A program made the translations under genes and the position numbers. A DNA stretch of 64,000 bases from Candidatus Pelagibacter ubique HIMB140 (GTDB lineage: Bacteria > Pseudomonadota > Alphaproteobacteria > Pelagibacterales > Pelagibacteraceae): assembly GCF_025558165.1 (NCBI RefSeq), contig NZ_LAMZ01000001.1, positions 1,344,001 through 1,408,000 of the forward strand, given 5' to 3'. The notes under the pieces are model-generated. The model searched no databases and had not been told where the DNA came from. It saw only the letters and a list, made by a program, of their open reading frames with translations. Shown in pieces: positions 18,544 through 27,271 of this stretch; position 1 is the stretch's first letter; each line of letters opens with the position of its first letter.

Positions 18544-18924
18544 TTAGGACAAATCTATTGCAAACTTTTTTAAAGTTTCAATAGACACATATTTAAGAGT
18601 GTTTTCGTGAGTTCTTTTCAAAAATATTGGACATCCTTTACCGGCTTCAACTGCTCTTGCATACCAACTAGCACACAGACACCATCCATCTCCATCTTTT
18701 AAACCTGGAAATCCAAATTCAGGATGTGGAGTAATTAAATCATTACCTGCTTCTTTCATCCACTCTAAGCATTCAGTTGTAACTTTTGCACAAACAGTAT
18801 GTAAACCGTGGTCATTTTCATCTGTATTACAACACCCATCTCTGAACCAACCTGTTAATGGGTCATTGGAGCATTCTTCTAAGTTTTCACCTAAAACATT
18901 TTTCTGTTTGTTAATATTTTTCAT
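18544..18924 (-). CDS. DUF2237 family protein
   Basis: A 126-residue cysteine-rich protein of the DUF2237 family. It has NVLGENLEECSNDPLTGWFRDGCC near the start, DHGLHTVCAKVT, and the strongly conserved GLKDGDGWCLCASWYARAVEAG. The function of the family is unknown; the conserved Cys/His/Trp residues suggest a ligand or metal site. It lies tail to tail with ETF-QO and may be the last gene of the leftward group that begins at hisI. Confidence 0.85.
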   Translation of the reverse strand: MKNINKQKNVLGENLEECSNDPLTGWFRDGCCNTDENDHGLHTVCAKVTTECLEWMKEAGNDLITPHPEFGFPGLKDGDGWCLCASWYARAVEAGKGCPIFLKRTHENTLKYVSIETLKKFAIDLS

Positions 18925-18948
18925 TACATGGCTAATTTAATTTTAAAA

Positions 18949-19587
18949 TTATATTTTTTCAAAGATTTCTCTATCAATTAATGCATTAAAAGAAATAGAT
19001 CTTCTTTCTTCATCGCTTTCTTTAAAAGGATAAACAGTATGCATTAAATAATGTGGAAAAAAATAAAAATCGCCTACTTTTGGTTTTATTGTGAAAATTG
19101 ATTCAGATATAAATGCTCTAGATCCATGAATTAAATTTAGAGTACCTCCAAAATAATCTTTTTCTTTATCTTTATTTTGTACATGTTTACCAAAAGTTTT
19201 TGGAAGCTTTAAAAAACCAGCTCCTGAAATATGACCATTGTGATAATGAGCAGGATTATATTCGTTCTTAAATTGCCTGACTATCCATGACTCTAAAAGA
19301 TTAAAATTTTGAATTTTTTTTCTTGTCTCCATCTCAATCCATTTGGCACTGCAGTTGGCTAAAAATTGAAGCCATCCTATTTCGTTCACAAATTCTTTTT
19401 CAAGCTTGAATTCTTGTGTCACATCTCCAATTAATTGTTTTCCAAAATCAAGTTCCTTTGATTTTTTTTCGTTTTCAACAATTTTATCAATGTAAGTGTT
19501 TAAATCTTTTACAATTTTTTCTGGTATAGTTACTTTTAATATTGAAGGTCCAAATGGTCTTATAATATTTGCCTGGATATCTTTCAT
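18949..19587 (-). CDS. 2OG-Fe(II) oxygenase-like protein, tandem copy 1
   Basis: A 212-residue protein with double-stranded beta-helix oxygenase features: AHYHNGHISGAGFLKLP (candidate iron histidines), VGDFYFFPHYLMHTVYPF (distal histidine) and RRSISFNAL (arginine for 2-oxoglutarate). This order matches the family often annotated as putative 2OG-Fe(II) oxygenase (TIGR02466-like). The next upstream gene is a close paralog of the same length, differing throughout but sharing the C-terminal DEERRSISFNALID. Substrate unknown. Confidence 0.7.
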   Translation of the reverse strand: MKDIQANIIRPFGPSILKVTIPEKIVKDLNTYIDKIVENEKKSKELDFGKQLIGDVTQEFKLEKEFVNEIGWLQFLANCSAKWIEMETRKKIQNFNLLESWIVRQFKNEYNPAHYHNGHISGAGFLKLPKTFGKHVQNKDKEKDYFGGTLNLIHGSRAFISESIFTIKPKVGDFYFFPHYLMHTVYPFKESDEERRSISFNALIDREIFEKI

Positions 19588-19669
19588 AAAATAATTTAAA
19601 TTTTTTTCTTATTTTATTTCATAAGCTTATCTAGGATCAAATACTTTTTATCCTAAGAATTTTTGAAAC

Positions 19670-20308
19670 TTATTTCCCATAAACATTATAGATTTCTTCA
19701 TCAATTAATGCATTAAAAGAAATAGATCTTCTTTCTTCATCAGTTTCTTTAAAAGGAAAAACAGTATGCATTAAATAGTTTGGAAAAATATAAAAGTCTC
19801 CTATTTCTGGTATGATATTAAGTGTTGAAGCAGACATAAACATTTTTGAGCCATGTATCAACTGAAGATCTCCTCCTCTATATTTTTTTGATTTTTTGTC
19901 TTGAACATGTTTCCCAAGATTTTTTGGAACTTTTAAAAATCCAGCACCAGAAACATGTCCTGAATGCCAATGAGTAGGATTGTATTCATTTTCAAACTGT
20001 CTCACAATCCAAGTTTCAATTAATGCAAATTTTGATATTTTTTTTCTCTCGTTAATTTCTATGTATGATTTAGTACAGTTTGCTAAAAAATCTAACCAAC
20101 CTGAGGATTTTGCAAATTCTTTTTCCAAAACAAATTCCTGAGTAACATCTCCAACCAAAGACTCACCATAATTTAGGTTCTTAGATTGACTTTTATCTTT
20201 TACGACATCGTCTATATATTTGTTTAGTTTATCCAAAATTTCCATAGGAATTTTTACTCTAAACACTGGTGGACCAAACACTTTTATATTTTGATATTTC
20301 AATTCCAT
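19670..20308 (-). CDS. 2OG-Fe(II) oxygenase-like protein, tandem copy 2
   Basis: A 212-residue paralog of the gene at 18949-19587. Shared landmarks include GDVTQEF, ESWIVRQF/ETWIVRQF, NEYNP, the iron-ligand region (THWHSGHVSGAGFLKVP here), LIHGS, GDFY-FP-YLMHTV-PFKE and the 2OG arginine in RRSISFN. It starts five bases after hisI on the same strand, so the two may be co-transcribed. An 82-base spacer separates the copies. Both active-site sets look intact, so both are probably functional. Confidence 0.7.
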   Translation of the reverse strand: MELKYQNIKVFGPPVFRVKIPMEILDKLNKYIDDVVKDKSQSKNLNYGESLVGDVTQEFVLEKEFAKSSGWLDFLANCTKSYIEINERKKISKFALIETWIVRQFENEYNPTHWHSGHVSGAGFLKVPKNLGKHVQDKKSKKYRGGDLQLIHGSKMFMSASTLNIIPEIGDFYIFPNYLMHTVFPFKETDEERRSISFNALIDEEIYNVYGK

Positions 20309-20313
20309 AACAA

Positions 20314-20781
20314 TTAAATTTTAGTTGGGTTTGGTTCTCCTTTATAAACTACTTCGGGATCAAATTTTTTTTCTTTTTCAAGAAATTCCATTTCTACTTT
20401 ACGTCCATTATCAATTGGTCCCATAGGAATAGATCTATAAAAGCATGATCTGTATCCAACATGGCAACTAGCGCCGTCTCCTATATCAACTGTTAACCAA
20501 ATTGAGTCTTGATCGTCATCAATTCTTATTTCAGTGACTTTTTGGGTAAAGCCACTTGTTTTACCTTTGTGCCAGATTGCTTTTCTAGATCTACTAAAGT
20601 AGTGAGCTTCTTTGGTTTCAATTGTTTTTTTTAATGCTTCAACATTCATATAGCCGTGCATTAAAATATCTTTGGTTTTTGAACACATGGTAATGACAGG
20701 TATTAAGCCATCATTATCAAATTTAGGAGAAAGAAGATTTCCTTCCTCAATATCGTAGATATTTTCTCTTTTTTTGAACAT
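20314..20781 (-). CDS. hisI: Phosphoribosyl-AMP cyclohydrolase
   Basis: A 155-residue stand-alone HisI (no fused HisE domain). It has MHGYMNVEALKKTIETKEAH (written in part), YFSRSRKAIWHKGKTSG and the zinc-cysteine region DGASCHVGYRSCFYR. It opens the adenine ring of PR-AMP in histidine biosynthesis. It is divergent from folE across a 76-base spacer. The C-terminal extension after the second zinc cysteine is typical of the alphaproteobacterial form. Confidence 0.93.
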   Translation of the reverse strand: MFKKRENIYDIEEGNLLSPKFDNDGLIPVITMCSKTKDILMHGYMNVEALKKTIETKEAHYFSRSRKAIWHKGKTSGFTQKVTEIRIDDDQDSIWLTVDIGDGASCHVGYRSCFYRSIPMGPIDNGRKVEMEFLEKEKKFDPEVVYKGEPNPTKI

Positions 20782-20857
20782 AGAATGTGATTATGTAGCA
20801 CATATATAGATATATTAAATATTTTAAAATTAGGTAATTACTGTATAAAAAGGCGCT

Positions 20858-21478
20858 ATGAAACTAGTAAAAGACACTGACGATAAGTTAAATGAAAACA
20901 AGCAAGTTTCAGACAAAGATGCTGAAGAAGCTTTTAAAACAATTTTAACATGGATGGGAGAAGACCCAAATCGAGAAGGTTTATTAGAAACTCCAAAAAG
21001 AGTTATTAAAGCATTTAAAGAATATTTTAAAGGTTATAAAGAAGATCCAGATAAAATTTTAGATAAAACTTTTGGTGATGTAGAGGGATATGATGACATG
21101 GTTGTCCAAAAAAATATTTCTGTTCAAAGTCATTGCGAACATCATATGGCACCAATTATTGGAAAAGCTCATGTTGCTTATATCCCAAAAGAAAGAGTTG
21201 TAGGCTTAAGTAAACTTGCAAGAGTAGTTGAGGTATTCTCTAAAAGACTTCAAACTCAAGAGAGACTTACAATGCAAATTGCAAATACTTTAATGGAATC
21301 ATTAGATGCAAAAGGTGTTGCAGTAACAATAGATTCAACTCATCAGTGTATGACTATGAGAGGAATTAAAAAAGAACAAGCAACTACAGTAACAAATTAT
21401 TATTTAGGTCAATTTAAAGAAGATTTAAGTTTTCAAAATAGATATTTACGATTTATTAGCACTACGCTAAAAGATTAA
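20858..21478 (+). CDS. folE: GTP cyclohydrolase I
   Basis: A 206-residue FolE. Signatures are GEDPNREGLLETPKRV, the zinc site SHCEHHMAPIIGKAHVAYIP (written in full it is one run, Cys and His ligands included) and STHQCMTMRGIKKE, the third zinc cysteine. It makes dihydroneopterin triphosphate for folate, needed by the folate-linked demethylases in this window. It begins 76 bases from divergent hisI, and acuI follows after one base. Confidence 0.95.
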   Translation: MKLVKDTDDKLNENKQVSDKDAEEAFKTILTWMGEDPNREGLLETPKRVIKAFKEYFKGYKEDPDKILDKTFGDVEGYDDMVVQKNISVQSHCEHHMAPIIGKAHVAYIPKERVVGLSKLARVVEVFSKRLQTQERLTMQIANTLMESLDAKGVAVTIDSTHQCMTMRGIKKEQATTVTNYYLGQFKEDLSFQNRYLRFISTTLKD

Positions 21479-21479
21479 A

Positions 21480-22481
21480 GTGTCTGATCAATTCAAAGCA
21501 ATAGTTCTTAATCAAGAAGGTGAGAATTTTTCTAGAGAAGTAAAATCTTTAGATAAAAGTTTTTTAAAACATGGGGATGTAACTGTTCAGGTAGAATATT
21601 CTGATTTAAATTTTAAAGATGGAATGATTCTAAAGAATGGTGGAAGACTAGTAAAAGAGTATCCGCACATACCAGGAATAGATTTTTCAGGAAAAGTAAT
21701 TGAAAGTGAAAATTCAAAATTTAAATCAGGAGACGAAGTAATATTAACTGGTTTTAGAGTTGGAGAAGTATTTTTTGGTGGTTATTCTCAGATAGCAAAA
21801 GTCAATGCAGATTTCCTAGTAAAAAAACCTGATAACTTAAGCAGCAAGCAGGCAATGATTTTAGGGACAGCAGGCTTAACTTCTTTAATGAGTGCTTTTG
21901 CAATTCAAGCAAGAGAAAGTATTTTGCTTGGAGAAAAAGTTAATGATGTTTTGGTAACAGGAGCGACTGGAGGAGTTGGCAGTGTTGCAATAATGGCTTT
22001 AACAAAATTAGGTTACAATGTAACTGCGGTATCTGGAAAAGAAAGTAAGTCAGATTATTTAAAATCTTTAGGTGCAAAAAACATTATAAATAGAGCTGAA
22101 TTTGATAAAGACCCAAGACCAATAGATAAAGGTTTATGGGATGGAGTAGTAGATACCGTTGGAGGAAAAATTTTAGCAAACGCAATTGCACAAACAAAGC
22201 CTAATGGAATTATAGCTGTATGTGGAAATGCAAATAGTAATGAACTTAACACTAATTTACTTCCTTTTATGTTACGAGGTATTAAGGTTTGGGGAATGGA
22301 TTCTGCAAATTGCAGTATAAAAAGAAGAGAATTTATGTGGGGTGAAGCATCAAAATTAATTGATTTTGAATTGCTTGAAAAATCAGTTTTAACAGTAGGT
22401 TTAGAGGAGCTAATTGAAACTTATCCTAAAATTTTAAAAGGTGAAATTTCTGGAAGAGTATTAGTGGATGTAAATAAATAA
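21480..22481 (+). CDS. acuI: Acrylyl-CoA reductase AcuI/YhdH family
   Basis: A 333-residue MDR-family oxidoreductase lacking structural zinc, with the AcuI/YhdH markers FKDGMILKNGGRLVKEYPHI, PGIDFSGKV, VLTGATGGVGSVAIMALTKLGY-type NADPH loop (here VLVTGATGGVGSVAIM) and a C-terminal ISGRVLVDV. AcuI reduces acryloyl-CoA to propionyl-CoA with NADPH and protects cells that cleave DMSP to acrylate. Start is GTG at 21480, one base after folE. The LysR gene overlaps its stop by one base. Its presence supports, but does not prove, DMSP cleavage by the DddP-like protein at 4551. Confidence 0.88.
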   Translation: MSDQFKAIVLNQEGENFSREVKSLDKSFLKHGDVTVQVEYSDLNFKDGMILKNGGRLVKEYPHIPGIDFSGKVIESENSKFKSGDEVILTGFRVGEVFFGGYSQIAKVNADFLVKKPDNLSSKQAMILGTAGLTSLMSAFAIQARESILLGEKVNDVLVTGATGGVGSVAIMALTKLGYNVTAVSGKESKSDYLKSLGAKNIINRAEFDKDPRPIDKGLWDGVVDTVGGKILANAIAQTKPNGIIAVCGNANSNELNTNLLPFMLRGIKVWGMDSANCSIKRREFMWGEASKLIDFELLEKSVLTVGLEELIETYPKILKGEISGRVLVDVNK

Positions 22482-23368
22482 TGGATTGGGATAAATTAAA
22501 AATTTTTCATGCAGTCGCAGAAGCTGGAAGTTTTACAAATGCTACTGTAAATTTAAACCTTAGCCAATCTGCAATCAGTAGACAGATACAGTCCCTAGAA
22601 CAAGATTTGAAAGTACAACTATTTGAAAGACATGCAAGAGGATTAACACTTACAGAAAACGGTGAATATGTTTTTAAAACTGCACATGAAGTAATAAGCA
22701 AGTTAAAAGAAGTCGAAACATCTCTAGGTGATCAAAAAAATAAACCAACAGGAAAATTAACTATAACAACAGTAAGAAGTTTCGGTACTCACTGGTTAAC
22801 GCCTAGAATTCAAGAATTTATGAGACTTAATCCAGAGATTGAGATTGAATTAGTCTTTGATGATAAAGAATTAGATTTAAGCACAAGACAGGCTGATATT
22901 GGAATTTTCATGAGAAGACCAAAACAGCTTAATTATATTCAAAAAAAGCTAGTTGATATTAAATATTATATTTATGGATCAAATAAGTACTTAGAAAAAA
23001 ATGGAATGCCAAAGACAATAAATGATCTAAATAAACATAAATTTATTTCGTTTGGAAAAGGAGCACCTTCTCCAGTTTATAATCCAGATTGGGCATTAAA
23101 AATTGGAATGCATGACGGTAAAAAAAGAAAATCAATCATGAAGGTAAATAGTGTAATGGGTCTTTTGTTAGCTGTAGAATCTGGGGTAGGATTGGCAGCA
23201 CTTCCTGAATATTTAGTAACAAATTCAAACAACGTAATTAAAGTACTTCCGAAAGTAGAAGGGCCTATAACAGAAGCACACTTTGTATATCCTCAGTCAT
23301 TAAAAAATACTGCTAGAGTCCAAGCATTTAGAAATTTCTTATTTAGCAAAATCGGCGACTGGAAATAA
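22481..23368 (+). CDS. LysR family transcriptional regulator
   Basis: A 295-residue LysR-type regulator. The N-terminal winged helix is DWDKLKIFHAVAEAGSFTNA, then LNLSQSAISRQIQSLEQDL and LFERHARGLTLTENGE. The rest is a substrate-binding-like effector domain (GKLTITTVRSFGTHWL). It is the only obvious one-component regulator in the window. Because it is coupled to acuI and folE rather than divergent from a target, its regulon cannot be inferred confidently; acuI control by an acrylate-derived effector is one possibility. Confidence 0.88.
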   Translation: MDWDKLKIFHAVAEAGSFTNATVNLNLSQSAISRQIQSLEQDLKVQLFERHARGLTLTENGEYVFKTAHEVISKLKEVETSLGDQKNKPTGKLTITTVRSFGTHWLTPRIQEFMRLNPEIEIELVFDDKELDLSTRQADIGIFMRRPKQLNYIQKKLVDIKYYIYGSNKYLEKNGMPKTINDLNKHKFISFGKGAPSPVYNPDWALKIGMHDGKKRKSIMKVNSVMGLLLAVESGVGLAALPEYLVTNSNNVIKVLPKVEGPITEAHFVYPQSLKNTARVQAFRNFLFSKIGDWK

Positions 23369-23422
23369 AAATTTCCTACATTTAGCAATTGTAAAAAAAA
23401 TTATTGATATATGCGTCAATAT

Positions 23423-23466
23423 ATGCGATTGATAATCATTCGCATTGAGAATAATTCTCATTCGCA
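23423..23466 (+). promoter_or_regulatory. Tandem Fur/Irr-like iron boxes upstream of the Fe(III) ABC transporter
   Basis: Two 7-1-7 sites lie side by side. The first, TGATAATCATTCGCA at 23430-23444, is the core of a 23-base imperfect palindrome (23423-23445, arms ATGCGA/TCGCAT). The second, TGAGAATAATTCTCA at 23446-23460, is a perfect 7-1-7 inverted repeat. Both resemble the Fur consensus TGATAATNATTATCA, and the second also resembles rhizobial Irr boxes. The nonamer TCATTCGCA repeats directly at 23436 and 23458, 22 bases (two helical turns) apart. The iron-transport gene starts at 23496. Confidence 0.7.
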
Positions 23467-23495
23467 AATAAATTAAGGTAAAGAAAAGGATACAA

Positions 23496-24515
23496 ATGAA
23501 AAAAATAACATTATTAGCATTAATTTTATTTTTCTTTGCCAAAATGAGCTTAGCAGGTGAAGTAAATGTTTTTAGTGCAAGACATTACGACTCTGACATT
23601 CAGTTGTATGAAAAGTTTACTAATAAAACAGGTATAAAAGTTAACGTAGTTTCAGGTAAAGACAAAGCATTACAAAAAAGAATTACTGAAGAAGGAAAAG
23701 ATTCTAAAGCTGATTTATATATTACAGCAGATGCCGGAAGACTAGGTGCATTTGACGAAAAAGGAATGTTTCAGAACTCTATGTCAGCGCAGATTGAAGC
23801 TTCAGTACCAGCAAACTTTAGATCTGATAATTGGACAGGTATCGCTAAAAGAGCAAGAATTATTTATTATTCACCAGAAAGAGTAAGTTCAAAAGATTTA
23901 AAAGGGATAACTTATGAAAGTTTGTCAGATTCAAAATGGAAAGGGAAAATTGTAATTAGAAAATCTAATAATATTTACAATCAATCTCTTGTTGCATCAT
24001 TAATTAAAAATAATGGTAAAGAACAAACTTTAGAATGGGCAAAAAAATTAGTTTCAAATTTTGCAAGAAATCCTAAAGGAAATGATAGAGCTCAAATTTT
24101 AGCTGTTGCCGCTGGTGAAGCTGATTTAGCTATAGCAAACACTTATTATTATGCTTTGATGTTATCTGGTCAAAAAGGAGAAGACCAAAAAGAAGCTACT
24201 CAAAAGGTATTACCTTATTTCCCAAATCAAAATGATAGAGGGACTCATATGAACATAAGTGGTGGAGGTATTTTAAAAAATTCTCCTAATCCCGAAAATG
24301 CAAAAAAATTACTAGAATTTCTTTTAACAAAGGAAGCGCAACAACATATAGTAAACAATACATTTGAATATCCAATGATAGAAGGTGTTGAACCACACCA
24401 TCTTATAAAAAAAATGGGTGAAAATTTTAAACAGGATTTAAAAACAAAAGTTGGAGACTATAAAAAAAATCAGGCTGATGCGTTAGAGGTAATGTTGACG
24501 TCCGGTTGGAAATAA
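23496..24515 (+). CDS. Fe(III) ABC transporter substrate-binding protein
   Basis: A 339-residue periplasmic protein with a signal peptide (about the first 20 residues, ending SLAGE). It shows EVNVFSARHYDSDIQLYEKF, then SKADLYITADAGRLG, and a YYY cluster at 217-219 (ANTYYYALML) where FbpA/FutA-type proteins place iron-binding tyrosines. It would deliver ferric iron to the permease and ATPase encoded just downstream. Iron boxes lie in its promoter region, and a long hairpin separates it from the permease. Confidence 0.9.
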   Translation: MKKITLLALILFFFAKMSLAGEVNVFSARHYDSDIQLYEKFTNKTGIKVNVVSGKDKALQKRITEEGKDSKADLYITADAGRLGAFDEKGMFQNSMSAQIEASVPANFRSDNWTGIAKRARIIYYSPERVSSKDLKGITYESLSDSKWKGKIVIRKSNNIYNQSLVASLIKNNGKEQTLEWAKKLVSNFARNPKGNDRAQILAVAAGEADLAIANTYYYALMLSGQKGEDQKEATQKVLPYFPNQNDRGTHMNISGGGILKNSPNPENAKKLLEFLLTKEAQQHIVNNTFEYPMIEGVEPHHLIKKMGENFKQDLKTKVGDYKKNQADALEVMLTSGWK

Positions 24516-24529
24516 AAGAGGTTAACACA

Positions 24530-24579
24530 AAGTACTTTTGGTATAAAGTTTATTACCCAAATTTATACCATTAGTACTT
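24530..24579 (+). promoter_or_regulatory. Long hairpin between binding-protein and permease genes
   Basis: Two 18-base arms, 24530-24547 and 24562-24579, are inverted repeats with two mismatches around a 14-base loop. Outside them, TTAAC (24522-24526) can pair with GTTAA (24581-24585). The permease ATG at 24587 follows at once, so the structure occupies its ribosome-binding region. There is no T-run after it, so it is not a simple terminator; RNA stabilisation or translational damping of the permease is more likely. Confidence 0.65.
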
Positions 24580-24586
24580 CGTTAAA

Positions 24587-26197
24587 ATGGATAATAAAAT
24601 TAATATTTGGTTTTTGAGCTCTTTGCTCATTTCTATGATAGTTGCAATACCAATTGTAACTGTATTTAGTAGTTTTTTTGAACCAACAAGTGACTATTTA
24701 TCAATTGTTAAAAATACATTTTTGTATGAATACATTTCTAATTCAATAATTCTTGTAATTGGAGTTTTAATTACAACTTTTGTAATCGGTGTAGGATCTG
24801 CTTATTTAGTTTCATTTTACAAATTTCCTGGAGTTAATTTTTTTAAATGGGTTTTAATTTTATCTTTTGCAGTTCCAGCTTATATCTATGCATATTCATT
24901 AACTGCTTTTTTTGAAAATTATGGAACAGCTTTTTCAATTATGAAAAGCTTATTCGGTGGTGGAAATTATAATTTTTTTTTACCTAAATTCGACGGAATG
25001 CTAGGAGCTATAATTTCAATTTCATTTTCACTATTTGGTTATGTTTATGTTTTAACAAGAACTTCATTTCATTATCAGTCTCAAAATTTGCTAGAACTCG
25101 GTAAAAACCTAGGTTTTTCAACAAAAAAAACATTTTTTAATATTATTTTACCATCAGCAAGACCAGCAATTATTGCTGGATTATCTTTAGTTGCTATGGA
25201 GACTTTATCAGATTTTGGTGCAGTATCTTTTTTTGGGATATCGACTTTAACTACTGGAATTTATGATGCGTGGATATCTTTTGATGATTTGGCTTTAGCA
25301 AACAGAATATCTTTTTTTCTCCTCATTTTTATATTTGGATTATTTTATTTAGAGAACTTATCTAGAAAAAAAGCACAATACCATTCTCCTACCAAAGGAA
25401 ATTTTAAGACTAAAACTTTGAAACAATTAAATGGTTATAAATCTTTAATGGCAATAATATTTTGCTCATTTGTTTTTCTTGCAAGCTTTATATTCCCAGT
25501 TTTGCAAATGCTTTACTGGACAATCAAATTTCCAAAACATTTTATAGATTTAAATATTATAGAATTATTATCAAACACATTGATATTAGTCTTCTTATCG
25601 GGCTTTCTTTTGATTTTTTTATCTTTCGTATCAAATTATGGAAATAGAATTAGCAAAAATAAGTTATTAAATATACTAACAACTTTTTCAATTACTGGTT
25701 ATGCAGTACCAGGAATAATATTGGCTGTGGCCTTCATAACTTTTATTTCTTGGTTTGATGAAAATATTTTTTATTTTTTTGATATAAAACAAATTTTTAT
25801 TGGATCTATACTTGGTTTAGTAATTGTTTATTTTGTAAGATTTTATTCTTTAGCTAACAACGGCATTAAATCTGGATATTTGAAAATTAATTACTCAATT
25901 GATGAAAGTGCATATCTGCTAGGTTATTCAAAATTAAAAACTTTTTTAAATATTCATATCCCTTATCTTAAAAACTCGGTCTTATTAATTGCTATATTGC
26001 TATCAATCGAAATAATCAAAGAATTACCAATTACATTAATTATGCGTCCTTTTAATTTTGAAACATTTGCCACCCAGGCCTATATATTTGCTTCACAAGA
26101 TTTACTAGAAGCTGCCGCCGCACCTTCATTATTATTAATTATGATTGCAAGTATTTTTATTTTAATTACATCTAAGTATATGTTCAAAGATAAATAA
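24587..26197 (+). CDS. Fe(III) ABC transporter permease (two-domain, FbpB type)
   Basis: A 536-residue inner-membrane protein with two similar halves of about six transmembrane segments each. Each half carries an EAA-like loop that docks the ATPase: around LLELGKNLGFSTKKTFFNIILPSARPAI in the first half and DESAYLLGYSKLKTF...HIPYLK in the second. This duplicated form is typical of FbpB/FutB iron permeases. No ribosome-binding sequence is visible; the start codon sits against the hairpin at 24530-24579. Two bases separate it from the ATPase gene. Confidence 0.88.
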   Translation: MDNKINIWFLSSLLISMIVAIPIVTVFSSFFEPTSDYLSIVKNTFLYEYISNSIILVIGVLITTFVIGVGSAYLVSFYKFPGVNFFKWVLILSFAVPAYIYAYSLTAFFENYGTAFSIMKSLFGGGNYNFFLPKFDGMLGAIISISFSLFGYVYVLTRTSFHYQSQNLLELGKNLGFSTKKTFFNIILPSARPAIIAGLSLVAMETLSDFGAVSFFGISTLTTGIYDAWISFDDLALANRISFFLLIFIFGLFYLENLSRKKAQYHSPTKGNFKTKTLKQLNGYKSLMAIIFCSFVFLASFIFPVLQMLYWTIKFPKHFIDLNIIELLSNTLILVFLSGFLLIFLSFVSNYGNRISKNKLLNILTTFSITGYAVPGIILAVAFITFISWFDENIFYFFDIKQIFIGSILGLVIVYFVRFYSLANNGIKSGYLKINYSIDESAYLLGYSKLKTFLNIHIPYLKNSVLLIAILLSIEIIKELPITLIMRPFNFETFATQAYIFASQDLLEAAAAPSLLLIMIASIFILITSKYMFKDK

Positions 26198-26198
26198 A

Positions 26199-27257
26199 AT
26201 GGGAAATAATTTTTTAGAAATTGAGAATGTTACTTTTGCTGCAAGCTCGAAAAATAAAGTAACCAATGTTTCATTTAATATTGAAAATGAAGGAGACATA
26301 GTTTGTTTGCTAGGTCCCTCTGGTATTGGAAAAACTACAATATTAAGGACAATAGCTGGCCTTGAAAAAATTCAGTCTGGTAAAATTATTTTAAAAAATA
26401 AAATTATTTCATCTAAAGAAAGCCATGTTGAACCTGAGGATAGAAATATATCTTTGGCTTTTCAAGACAACTCTCTATTTCCTCATTACAATGTTTTGGA
26501 AAATATTAATTTTGGAGCTGAGAGAAATAAAAAAAAGAAGAAAGGTCTAAATTTTAAAGAAATAGTTAAATTTCTTCATTTAGAAAAAATCTTAGAAAAA
26601 TATCCTCATGAAATTAGCTCTGGAGAAGCTCAAAGAGCCTCCTTAGCTAGATCTTTGTTATCAAATCCTGATTTGTTACTACTAGATGAACCTTTGTCGA
26701 ATATAGATCAAAGTTTCAAAGAAGAAATACAGGTAAAGTTAAAGCAAATCTTAAAAGACTTAAAAATTACAACAATAATTGTTACTCACGACTCTTACGA
26801 AGCATTCTATTTAGGTAACAAATGTGGAATTATTTTAGACGGAGAACTCAAACAATTTGATGATCCCTATAATGTTTATCACTTCCCAAATTCTGTTGAT
26901 GTAGTTAATTTTTTAAACAGAGGAATATTAATTCCAGCAAAAGTTACAGATGAAAATACTTTAGAAAATGATGATTTAGGTACAATCAAAGGTAATTTTA
27001 CAAAACATTATCCAAAAGGATCTAAAGTACAGTTATTGTTACAGCCAGAAGATCTAGAACATGATGATAAAAGCAATTTAAAATTAGAAGTGGTTGATAG
27101 AAAGTTTAGGGGGACAAATTTTATATATACTCTAAAAACTAGTAGTGATTTATTAATTCCTGTTTTTGTTCATTCGCATCACGTCCACCAACATGAAATT
27201 GATGAAAAATTTGGGATTAAACGTCCGATAAATATTGATCACATAGTTTGTTTTTAA
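26199..27257 (+). CDS. Fe(III) ABC transporter ATP-binding protein
   Basis: A 352-residue ABC ATPase. Walker A is GPSGIGKTT (about residues 38-46), the signature loop is ISSGEAQRASLARSLL, Walker B LLLLDEPLSNID and the switch histidine IVTHDSYEA. The signature SSGEAQ departs from the standard LSGGQ. A C-terminal TOBE-like domain (from about residue 245) fits the FbpC/FutC group. It powers the iron permease encoded upstream. Fifteen bases then separate it from azlC. Confidence 0.9.
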   Translation: MGNNFLEIENVTFAASSKNKVTNVSFNIENEGDIVCLLGPSGIGKTTILRTIAGLEKIQSGKIILKNKIISSKESHVEPEDRNISLAFQDNSLFPHYNVLENINFGAERNKKKKKGLNFKEIVKFLHLEKILEKYPHEISSGEAQRASLARSLLSNPDLLLLDEPLSNIDQSFKEEIQVKLKQILKDLKITTIIVTHDSYEAFYLGNKCGIILDGELKQFDDPYNVYHFPNSVDVVNFLNRGILIPAKVTDENTLENDDLGTIKGNFTKHYPKGSKVQLLLQPEDLEHDDKSNLKLEVVDRKFRGTNFIYTLKTSSDLLIPVFVHSHHVHQHEIDEKFGIKRPINIDHIVCF

Positions 27258-27271
27258 TAGAACCCAAATAA

